Source: an uncultured Eubacterium sp.
GTDB taxonomy: Bacteria > Bacillota > Clostridia > Oscillospirales > CAG-272
NCBI GenBank assembly: GCA_900544285.1
Contig: UQUT01000023.1
Coordinates: 1 to 25,788 of the forward strand
Direction: 5' to 3'
DNA: 25,788 nt
Shown here: positions 1 to 6,380 of the stretch, one piece after another
How the letters are laid out: every line of letters starts with the position of its first letter
Position numbering within the stretch: the first letter of the stretch is position 1
Made by a program: the position numbers and the translations under genes
The notes under the pieces: model-generated
Told to the model about the DNA's origin: nothing
What the model saw: only the letters and a program-made list of their open reading frames with translations
The model's database searches: none

Positions 1-16
1 CGGCGACAGCTTTGTT

Positions 17-45
17 ATTCTATCACATCACTTCCCGATTGTCAA
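17..45 (-). promoter_or_regulatory. Sigma-A promoter leading out of the left edge
   Basis: On the minus strand TTGACA (40-45) and TAGAAT (17-22) are separated by exactly 17 bases. Transcription would start near position 10 and run left, so the promoter serves a gene outside the window. The rest of 1-103 is AT-rich and holds no gene I can support. Confidence 0.7.
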
Positions 46-103
46 GTGCTTTTTTTCAGTTTTTTGAAAAAATTTGTCCAAAAAATCAATTCGCCCGAAA
101 AAC

Positions 104-1306
104 TTATTCTGTCAGGCTGCGAATTTCAGTTTCAGCGTCGCGATTTCGCTTTATTTTGCCGAGCCTTTCGGAAAATGATGCCCTCAAAGTCGCATCGGAA
201 AGCATTTTTCGCATTGCGGCTTCGATTCCCTTCTCCGAAATATCGCAGATCATTCCGAGATCGCCGCCGGAAAGCTGTTCGGACGCAGTCCGGTAATCCG
301 TAACCAATATAGGTCGACAGAGAATTTTCGCCTCCTCGACGGCAATTGTCTTCCCCTCGTGGCGCGACGGCTGAAAATAAATATCGCATTCCTTTATATA
401 TTTATAAGGATTTTCCGTTGTGCCAAGCATAACGAAATCTTCCGTCATTCCGAGACTCGACGCCATGTGACGGATTCTCTCCGCATATTCACTGTTGTTT
501 TCTCCGAGCGCATACCAGCGGAACTCAAAGCCTTCCTTTTTCAGTCTTGCAAGCGCGGGGAGCGCAATATCGTAGCCCTTTTGCTCGCAGATTCTGCCGA
601 CGGTCAATATTCTTATGCCGTCAAATCCGTCCTCATATCCGTTTCCGAGCTCCGCAAGCCGTTTTATCTGCTCCGCATCGACTATGTTTTCCATAGTAAC
701 GATTTTTTCTCTTACGGCAGGCAGTGCCTCCGCAAGCGACCTTTCTATCTCGCCCGAAACCGTCACAACCTTATCGCACCTCATAAAATATTTTTCATAG
801 AGTGCGTCCTCGCGGGGCGGATGACGATAGTCAAAATGGAGCCAGGCGATTTTTTTCTTCGCGCAAACCTTGTCGACGGTGTAAAACATTGTGCGGTCGC
901 CCCAGTAAGCAATCGCAAGGTCGTATTCGCCGGGATGACTTTTCATCGTTTTCATAGCCGAAAGCCAGAGTCTGTTTTTTGCGTAGACCTTTTTATCGCC
1001 CTTTGCAACGGCTGTTTTTATGCTGTTTACGGCGAGAGGAAATATTCTTATCGGGTTTTTAGCAACGTATTTTCTAAGGAGGATTTTCTTTGCGTTTGCG
1101 GCGTTTATCTCCATGATTTCGCCGTCGGGCATCGTTTCGATTTTTATCTGAGGAGGAACAAGCGAAAGCAACGCCCCCTTTTTCTCCGCAAGCAGGAGCG
1201 TGACGTCCCATTTTTCATAGTCGATATGGTCCGCAAAAGAAAGAAACGATTTTTCGCTCCCGCCCGCGGACATCGTTATGCCGACTATCAGCATTTTCTT
1301 TTTCAA
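104..1306 (-). CDS. GT4-type glycosyltransferase
   Basis: A 400-residue GT-B fold glycosyltransferase, likely moving a sugar from a nucleotide-sugar onto a lipid or polysaccharide acceptor at the cytoplasmic membrane face. The N-terminal half starts with a Rossmann-like strand followed by GITMSAGGSEKS. The C-terminal half has the GT4 signature TVGRICEQKG and the EX7E motif, E317 and E325, within SRHEGKTIAVEEA. No signal peptide or membrane span is seen. I chose the TTG start at 1306 because AGGAGG lies 6 bases upstream. The longer ATG at 1357 falls inside the -35 box of the gene's own promoter and would not be transcribed. It is a single gene, divergent from the GH2 gene, with no capsule or teichoic-acid genes nearby to show the acceptor. 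Donor and acceptor are unknown. Confidence 0.85.
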   Translation of the reverse strand: MKKKMLIVGITMSAGGSEKSFLSFADHIDYEKWDVTLLLAEKKGALLSLVPPQIKIETMPDGEIMEINAANAKKILLRKYVAKNPIRIFPLAVNSIKTAVAKGDKKVYAKNRLWLSAMKTMKSHPGEYDLAIAYWGDRTMFYTVDKVCAKKKIAWLHFDYRHPPREDALYEKYFMRCDKVVTVSGEIERSLAEALPAVREKIVTMENIVDAEQIKRLAELGNGYEDGFDGIRILTVGRICEQKGYDIALPALARLKKEGFEFRWYALGENNSEYAERIRHMASSLGMTEDFVMLGTTENPYKYIKECDIYFQPSRHEGKTIAVEEAKILCRPILVTDYRTASEQLSGGDLGMICDISEKGIEAAMRKMLSDATLRASFSERLGKIKRNRDAETEIRSLTE

Positions 1307-1328
1307 AGCGTCACCTCCTCTGTTTTTG

Positions 1329-1357
1329 ATTATACCACCCGCTCCGCCGTTTGTCAA
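1329..1357 (-). promoter_or_regulatory. Consensus sigma-A promoter of the glycosyltransferase gene
   Basis: TTGACA (1352-1357) and TATAAT (1329-1334) on the minus strand, with a 17-base spacer, are a perfect match to consensus. The predicted transcript starts near 1322, leaving a leader of about 16 bases that is mostly ribosome site. This fixes the TTG start at 1306. Confidence 0.85.
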
Positions 1358-1360
1358 CGA

Positions 1361-1376
1361 AGCGAAAAAGCGAAAA
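1361..1376. repeat. Tandem 8-base repeat between divergent -35 boxes
   Basis: AGCGAAAA occurs twice in tandem (1361-1368 and 1369-1376). It lies between the -35 box of the leftward glycosyltransferase promoter and the -35 box of the rightward GH2 promoter. It could be a regulator site or simply low-complexity sequence. Confidence 0.45.
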
Positions 1377-1380
1377 AGGA

Positions 1381-1409
1381 TTGATTTCCGGCAATATTTA
1401 TGTCATAAT
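1381..1409 (+). promoter_or_regulatory. Probable promoter of the GH2 gene
   Basis: TTGATT (1381-1386) and CATAAT (1404-1409) are separated by 17 bases. Transcription would start near 1416, giving a leader of about 26 bases before the ATG at 1442. It is weaker than the opposing glycosyltransferase promoter. Confidence 0.55.
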
Positions 1410-1441
1410 CATTATATCACAAAAACATCGGAGGATATTCA

Positions 1442-4400
1442 ATGGCAGACCGTTTTGCGTCCATTGCCGCAGGAGAAATCGGCTCACGGGAGCCCCTCAT
1501 GCGACCGAAACCCATAGCCGATAACGGAAAACGCTTTCCCCTTGCTGATTCCGCGGGCGCGCCCGGAGAAGTTTATAAAAAAATAACGGAAAAAACGGAG
1601 CTCGACCGCATGATAAGATCGCTTCGGAGAAAGTATTGGAAATTCATGAAAAAGTGCTCTCCCACGGTCGAGAACAAAAGGAAAATCAAAATGCTTTCGG
1701 AATTTGATTTCCGCATGGCGACGTCCGATGACAGGCGCGACTTTTTCTCTGTCATATCGTCCGGCGAATGGGAAAAGGTATCCCTCCCGCATTACGGCGG
1801 TCCCGTCGGCTATGCGATTTCGTATTACAAAACGACATTCACCGCATCCCTGCCGGAGGACAGGTCGCTTTTTCTGAGATTCAAGTGCTCGGATTACATC
1901 ACCGAAGTCTATATAAACGGTACTCTCGCCGGCACGCATGAGGGCTTTTTCTCGCCCTTTGAATTTGATATTTCGGAGCTCGTCCGCGACGGAGAAAACA
2001 CACTTCTAATCACCGTCAAAAACGATTTCAAATACGGCGGCGACAGCCCCCGCTCCGCGGACTACGTTCATTGCGAGGGGGACAAACTCTATGCCGCAAC
2101 CGGTCTCGGCTATGACGACCCCGCCGAAGGCTGGCATCATTGTCCTGCGGGAATGGGTCTCTGCGGCAGAGTATTTCTTGAAGAACGACCGAGAACCTTT
2201 GTCTCGGATATTTTCGTCCGTCCGATGCCGAAAACCTCCGAAATTGAAATATGGACAACCGTTTACCGTTGCGACTATCCCGGCGAGGACGATATTTCCC
2301 TTTCGTATTCGGTTTACGGAGAGAACTTCTTAGGCAAGATAATATCAGACAAAACATACCGCCCGCAGACAATTCATCATGCGGACTTCGGTGACGTTAT
2401 GACAGAAGCCGACGTCGGCAGGCAGACAGACGAGGATCATCCGGTCGTTTTCCCGAAATTCTATCACGGCGAAAACGTCGTCAAATTAAGAATAAAGCTT
2501 CCCGATGTCCGCCTCTGGACACCGGAAACGCCTTATCTTTACATGGCGCAGGTCTCGCTATATATAAAAGGAAAAAAAGTCGATGCGGATGAAAAAACCT
2601 TCGGGATGAGAACGTTTGAAATTGACGAAATCGGATCGCCGAAGGGCATGTTTTATCTGAACGGCGAAAGCGTCCGCCTGCGTGGCGCAAACACAATGGG
2701 CTTTGAGCAGCAGGACGTCTTCAGATATGATTATGGGCAGTTGGTGCGCGATCTGATCATGGCAAAAATCTGCAATATGAATTTTCTCCGCACAACCCAG
2801 CGTCCGGTTTATGAAGAAGTATACTACGTATGCGACAGAATCGGGCTTATGCTGCAAACGGATCTGCCGCTGTTTTCCGTCATCCGCAGGACAAAATTCG
2901 CAGAGGTTGTGCGTCAGTGCGAGGAGATGGAAAAGCTGATACGCTCGCACCCGTCATGCGTTATGGTCTCATACATGAACGAGCCGATGGCAAACGGAAA
3001 CGACAACCCCTTCCGCCATGTCATCCGCTCCGAGCAGGATATGATTTTCCGCGCGTGCGACGACGCCGTTCATATGCTGAACCCCGACAGGGCGATAAAA
3101 CCCATCGACGGCGACTATGACCCGCCGGACGAGGATTTTCCCGACAACCATTGCTACTGCACCTGGTATAACGGTCACGGCATCGATATGGGCGAGCTTT
3201 ACAGGGGCAACTGGCTCGGCATAAAAGACGGATGGTATTGCGGCTGCGGAGAATTCGGCGCAGAGGGGCTCGACCCCGTTTCGCTTATGCGTAGCCGATA
3301 CCCGAAGGAATGGCTTCCGCAGAGCGATGAGGAAGAAAAGAGCTGGTCGCCGTCGGAAATAGTCGGCGCGCAGACTGGCAATATGCATTATTTCTTCTAT
3401 GACACGCAAAACAGCCTTGAAAATTGGGTCAGCGAAAGTCAGAGATGGCAGGAAAGGGCGACAAGGCTTCAGACGGGAGCGTTCCGCCGGAATTCCCTGA
3501 TGACGTCATTTGCGATACATCTTTTTATCGACGCATGGCCATCCGGCTGGATGAAGGCAATTGTCGACTGTGAGCGCAATCCGAAGCCCGCATTCTATGC
3601 CTATATGGACGAGCTGACCCCGCTTGCGGTGTCGCTGCGAACGGACAGAAAAACATTTTTCTCCGGAGAAAAAGCGGAGATTGAGATTTTCGTCTGCAAC
3701 GATACGCACAAATCGTCTGATGGTCACACGATCGATATTGAGCTCATCCGCCCCGACGGCACACTTGCGAAAAAGTCAACCGTGCCTGCGTTTTTCGGCG
3801 AAAACGACGTATTTTTGCAAGGTAAGGCGACCTTCGGCGTGCCGACTGTCACAAAGCGCGAAAAATATATCCTCCGCGCGGTTCTGAGAGACGGCGACGG
3901 CAAAGCTGTTCATTACGCCGACGAAGCGCTTGAAATTTTCCCGCCCGAAAAAGTCCAAATCGGCTCTGCCGTTACGATAGACGGTTCGAGCGGTCTCGAA
4001 AGCAAAGCCGGCGACGTTCTTTCCTCTTTAAGCGAAGGAAAAACCGTCATAATAGAATCACTGCCCGCAGGAGAATACAGGCTCGGCGACGTTTCGTTCA
4101 GGGTGAAAAACTGCGGAATGAGACCGCTTCACTTCGTTTCGAGAAACACGTCTCACCCGCTCGTCCGCGGCTTTGAAAAGGATGATTTTTCCTTCTGGTA
4201 TGACGAAAAAGCCGATATGATGACTCCGCTCGTCCGCACGACCTTCACAGGAGACGGCTTTGCCCCGATCCTCACCTCCGGCAACACGCTTTCGGGAAGC
4301 GCCTGGGGCAAGCCCCTATTCCCAGCTCTCGTCTGCGGTGAGGTAAAGGTCGGAGAAGGTAAGCTGATAATAAGCACGCTCGACCTTGAAAACCATCTCA

Positions 4401-4447
4401 AAAACCCAGTTGCGGTCATCTTTTCAAACAGACTGAAAAATTATTGA
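1442..4447 (+). CDS. Glycoside hydrolase family 2 beta-glycosidase
   Basis: A 1001-residue retaining exo-beta-glycosidase of the beta-galactosidase/glucuronidase/mannosidase superfamily, without signal peptide and so probably cytoplasmic. A non-standard N-terminal stretch (about 1-85) is followed by the jelly-roll domain (about 100-240, ending at CGRVFLEE) and an immunoglobulin-like domain (to about 405). The TIM barrel starts near LNGESVRLRGANTMGF. The expected acid/base is E514 in SYMNEP and the nucleophile E604 in CGEFGAEG. C-terminal beta domains follow from about 730, including a tail (about 890-1001) I cannot name. The start has GGAGG 7 bases upstream. Its neighbours are carbohydrate genes, but the motifs do not give the substrate; galactoside, glucuronide and mannoside are all possible. 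Confidence 0.9.
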   Translation: MADRFASIAAGEIGSREPLMRPKPIADNGKRFPLADSAGAPGEVYKKITEKTELDRMIRSLRRKYWKFMKKCSPTVENKRKIKMLSEFDFRMATSDDRRDFFSVISSGEWEKVSLPHYGGPVGYAISYYKTTFTASLPEDRSLFLRFKCSDYITEVYINGTLAGTHEGFFSPFEFDISELVRDGENTLLITVKNDFKYGGDSPRSADYVHCEGDKLYAATGLGYDDPAEGWHHCPAGMGLCGRVFLEERPRTFVSDIFVRPMPKTSEIEIWTTVYRCDYPGEDDISLSYSVYGENFLGKIISDKTYRPQTIHHADFGDVMTEADVGRQTDEDHPVVFPKFYHGENVVKLRIKLPDVRLWTPETPYLYMAQVSLYIKGKKVDADEKTFGMRTFEIDEIGSPKGMFYLNGESVRLRGANTMGFEQQDVFRYDYGQLVRDLIMAKICNMNFLRTTQRPVYEEVYYVCDRIGLMLQTDLPLFSVIRRTKFAEVVRQCEEMEKLIRSHPSCVMVSYMNEPMANGNDNPFRHVIRSEQDMIFRACDDAVHMLNPDRAIKPIDGDYDPPDEDFPDNHCYCTWYNGHGIDMGELYRGNWLGIKDGWYCGCGEFGAEGLDPVSLMRSRYPKEWLPQSDEEEKSWSPSEIVGAQTGNMHYFFYDTQNSLENWVSESQRWQERATRLQTGAFRRNSLMTSFAIHLFIDAWPSGWMKAIVDCERNPKPAFYAYMDELTPLAVSLRTDRKTFFSGEKAEIEIFVCNDTHKSSDGHTIDIELIRPDGTLAKKSTVPAFFGENDVFLQGKATFGVPTVTKREKYILRAVLRDGDGKAVHYADEALEIFPPEKVQIGSAVTIDGSSGLESKAGDVLSSLSEGKTVIIESLPAGEYRLGDVSFRVKNCGMRPLHFVSRNTSHPLVRGFEKDDFSFWYDEKADMMTPLVRTTFTGDGFAPILTSGNTLSGSAWGKPLFPALVCGEVKVGEGKLIISTLDLENHLKNPVAVIFSNRLKNY

Positions 4448-4482
4448 AAAATCTCCCTTTGCATACGCAGAGGGAGATTTTT
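4447..4482 (+). terminator. Intrinsic terminator of the GH2 gene
   Basis: A 16-bp stem (4447-4462 with 4467-4482, one T-G wobble) closes on an ATAC loop. Its 3' arm ends in five T. It begins at the last base of the stop codon. Because the 5' arm starts with A residues it may also work on the opposite strand. Confidence 0.88.
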
Positions 4483-4507
4483 ATCCGCATTCAACATAAT
4501 AACAGCC

Positions 4508-4546
4508 TCCTCCGCATAAAGATTAAACAAAAACAAAAACGGAGGA
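4508..4546 (+). promoter_or_regulatory. Possible ribosome-site-masking hairpin upstream of the S1-domain gene
   Basis: TCCTCCG (4508-4514) is fully complementary to CGGAGGA (4540-4546), which contains the Shine-Dalgarno sequence of the following gene. The loop is an A-rich 25 bases. Pairing would hide the ribosome site. I found no good promoter between the upstream terminator and this gene. Confidence 0.4.
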
Positions 4547-4555
4547 CAACCACAA

Positions 4556-5482
4556 ATGTTAAGGAAAATTTATAAGCCCGAGGGTTTTTCTCTCGGTAGC
4601 GGCACGGAAGGACTTTACACGGCATCCGCACTTGAAAAAGCAATGACAAAGGGGCAAATTCTCGAGGCAAGGGCAACCGTCTGCGATGAGGAAATGTCGC
4701 TTTATGTTGACCTCGGCTGTATGCGGGGAATCATAAAAAAGGAGGAGGTCGCCTTCAATCCGGATGGCTCGCCCGTAAAGGACATCGCAGCGATAACGAG
4801 AGTCGGAAAGACGGTGTGCTTTAAGGTCTGCGGATTTGAAAAACGCAGGGGAGAAACCGTCGCCATTCTTTCAAGAAAGGACGTCCAGCGCGACTGCCTT
4901 GAAAACTATCTTATGCAGCTCCTGCCGGGCGACATAGTAGATGCGCGCGTGACTCATCTCGAGCCCTTCGGGGCGTTTGTCGATGTCGGCTGCGGAATCG
5001 TTTCGCTACTGTCAATAGACTGCATTTCCGTCTCCCGCATTGCACATCCGCGCGACAGGTTTTACCCTGGAATGGCTATAAAAACCGCCGTCAAAGCCAT
5101 CGATTATGACCTTATGCGCATCTCCGTAACGCACAAGGAGCTTCTCGGAACCTGGAAGGAAAACGCCGAAAAATTCCGCATAGGACAGACAGTTCCCGGC
5201 ATTGTCCGCAGTATCGAGCCTTACGGAATTTTCGTTGAGCTTTCCCCGAACCTCGCAGGACTTGCGGAATATTCGGAAAATGTCCGCATAGGAGACGGAG
5301 CAACCGTTTACATAAAAAACATCATCCCCGAAAAAATGAAAATAAAGCTCGTGCTTATCGACACTTACCAGTGCGAAAGCGAGCTTTATCCTCCGGAATA
5401 TTTTGTTTTTTCGGATCATATCGAAAGCTGGGACTATTCCCCCGAGGAATGTCCTAAATATATCGGCACGGAATTCAGATGA
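4556..5482 (+). CDS. S1 RNA-binding domain protein (three S1 repeats)
   Basis: A 308-residue protein made almost entirely of S1 (OB-fold) RNA-binding repeats. Repeat 1 spans about 33-103, from GQILEARATV, and is the most divergent. Repeat 2 spans about 125-198, with THLEPFGAFVDVG. Repeat 3 spans about 209-275, with RSIEPYGIFVELS. The aromatic-Gly-aromatic pattern of repeats 2 and 3 is typical of RNA-contacting S1 domains. Clostridial proteins of this kind are often labelled ribosomal protein S1, but this one is shorter than the usual 4-6 domain forms and has an acidic, aromatic C-terminal tail. It could bind mRNA or the 30S subunit. The start is ATG with GGAGG 10 bases upstream. It converges on the XRE gene, with 12 bases between the two stop codons. 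Confidence 0.82.
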   Translation: MLRKIYKPEGFSLGSGTEGLYTASALEKAMTKGQILEARATVCDEEMSLYVDLGCMRGIIKKEEVAFNPDGSPVKDIAAITRVGKTVCFKVCGFEKRRGETVAILSRKDVQRDCLENYLMQLLPGDIVDARVTHLEPFGAFVDVGCGIVSLLSIDCISVSRIAHPRDRFYPGMAIKTAVKAIDYDLMRISVTHKELLGTWKENAEKFRIGQTVPGIVRSIEPYGIFVELSPNLAGLAEYSENVRIGDGATVYIKNIIPEKMKIKLVLIDTYQCESELYPPEYFVFSDHIESWDYSPEECPKYIGTEFR

Positions 5483-5499
5483 CGTAAACAGTTTTTACC
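5483..5499. promoter_or_regulatory. Palindrome at the 3' end of the XRE gene
   Basis: CGTAAA-N5-TTTACC lies between the S1-domain gene and the end of the XRE gene. It matches the site GGTAAA-N5-TTTACC over the XRE transcription start (6296-6312) in 11 of 12 arm bases and in spacing. It could be a second binding site, or part of a weak hairpin between convergent genes. Confidence 0.4.
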
Positions 5500-6280
5500 T
5501 GTTCATCTCTTCCCTCATCAAAAGCCGCCTTTCGGCGCACCCGTAAGCTCCCGCAATGTCGCCCTCCGCTTTAAGGCACGCTTCAAGATCGGAGAGGACG
5601 TAATAAAGGCAGATCGCTCCGGACTTTTCGGCATCCGGAAGGAGACCCGAAAGGATTTCGGCGGCTTTGCCCGTTTCGCCGTTCTTCATCAGTCGGCGCG
5701 CCTCCGCGTGTGACGGCGCAAGAGACGACGGTACCTCAAGCAAAAGAATATATCCGTATTCATCAACGCCGCAAGGAGGGAGCTCGCCCCTGCCCATAAC
5801 ATAATCTATCAGCGCAATGCCCCTTTCGGCGCAAGCGGAAATCACGCCTGCAAAAACGGATTTTCCCGCGCTGTCAATCGATTTTTCAAATTCCCGCCTT
5901 GCCGAAAAGAGCTTTCCGGCGTGCATAAGCGCCACGCCCGATTCGGCATAGCAAAGGGCGGAGATCAGAGCGGATTCGTCATCGTCATATTTCTCAAGCA
6001 ACTCTGCACATTCGTCATTTTTGCCCTCCGCATAAAGCGCGCGAACCTTTTCTCTGCTTTTCAGACGCTCCATATCGCCCGCAGAGGCGCTGTCCGAAAG
6101 CAGATATTCAAGCGGGACGGAAAGCCTCTCCGCTATTGCCGATAGCGTCGAAAGCGAAGGATTTGCAACTCCGTTTTCTATCTGGCTGAGCATATTTCTT
6201 GTTATCAGCCCCTCCGTCAATGCGGACTGTGTCAGATTTTTCTCCTTTCGGAGAGCCTTTATTTTTTCGCCTGCCGTCAT
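5495..6280 (-). CDS. XRE-family transcriptional regulator with helical-repeat C-terminus
   Basis: A 261-residue DNA-binding regulator. Residues 1-63 form a Cro/C1-type helix-turn-helix: IKALRKEKNLTQSALTE, then a recognition helix around ITRNMLSQIENGVANPS, then LSAIAERLSVPLEYLL. Residues about 70-261 are alpha-helical and Ala/Leu/Glu-rich, resembling the TPR-like sensor region of regulators that respond to peptides or partner proteins. That resemblance is by pattern only. The start is ATG with AGAGGA just upstream. The gene is transcribed alone from a consensus promoter, and a palindrome over its start site suggests self-control. The targets are unknown; the adjacent glycosidase gene is a reasonable candidate, but nothing in the sequence proves it. 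Confidence 0.85.
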   Translation of the reverse strand: MTAGEKIKALRKEKNLTQSALTEGLITRNMLSQIENGVANPSLSTLSAIAERLSVPLEYLLSDSASAGDMERLKSREKVRALYAEGKNDECAELLEKYDDDESALISALCYAESGVALMHAGKLFSARREFEKSIDSAGKSVFAGVISACAERGIALIDYVMGRGELPPCGVDEYGYILLLEVPSSLAPSHAEARRLMKNGETGKAAEILSGLLPDAEKSGAICLYYVLSDLEACLKAEGDIAGAYGCAERRLLMREEMNR

Positions 6281-6295
6281 GCTTGTTTCCTCTTT

Positions 6296-6312
6296 GGTAA
6301 AATATATTTACC
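6296..6312. promoter_or_regulatory. Putative XRE operator (palindrome)
   Basis: GGTAAA-N5-TTTACC is a perfect 6-bp inverted repeat. It lies directly downstream of the -10 box of the XRE promoter and covers the predicted start site near 6308. This is a classic position for autorepression. A near-identical site lies at 5483-5499. Confidence 0.55.
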
Positions 6313-6314
6313 GT

Positions 6315-6343
6315 ATTATACTCCGAAAAACAGCTCTTGTCAA
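6315..6343 (-). promoter_or_regulatory. Consensus sigma-A promoter of the XRE gene
   Basis: TTGACA (6338-6343) and TATAAT (6315-6320) on the minus strand are separated by 17 bases, a perfect match to consensus. The -35 box begins one base from the hairpin that ends the upstream GH78 gene. Confidence 0.85.
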
Positions 6344-6344
6344 G

Positions 6345-6373
6345 AAGCGGAGGGCAATTTCTGCCCTCCGCTT
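6345..6373 (-). terminator. Hairpin after the leftward GH78 gene
   Basis: A perfect 12-bp GC-rich stem (6345-6356 with 6362-6373) has a 5-base loop, 7 bases past the GH78 stop codon. On the minus strand the following sequence (CTTCTTG) is a poor T tract, so termination may be leaky and read into the XRE gene. On the plus strand a TTTTT tract follows, but no rightward gene ends here. Confidence 0.55.
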
Positions 6374-6380
6374 ATAATTT

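Noticed and set aside
359..1384. 341-residue open frame opposite the glycosyltransferase gene
   Set aside because: It is rich in Arg, Phe, Cys and Ser with no domain motif and no ribosome site. It is a shadow of the well-supported minus-strand gene.
4459..4500. Promoter for the S1-domain gene using CATAAT at 4495-4500
   Set aside because: No acceptable -35 box occurs at 16-18 bases upstream; that position is within the terminator stem.
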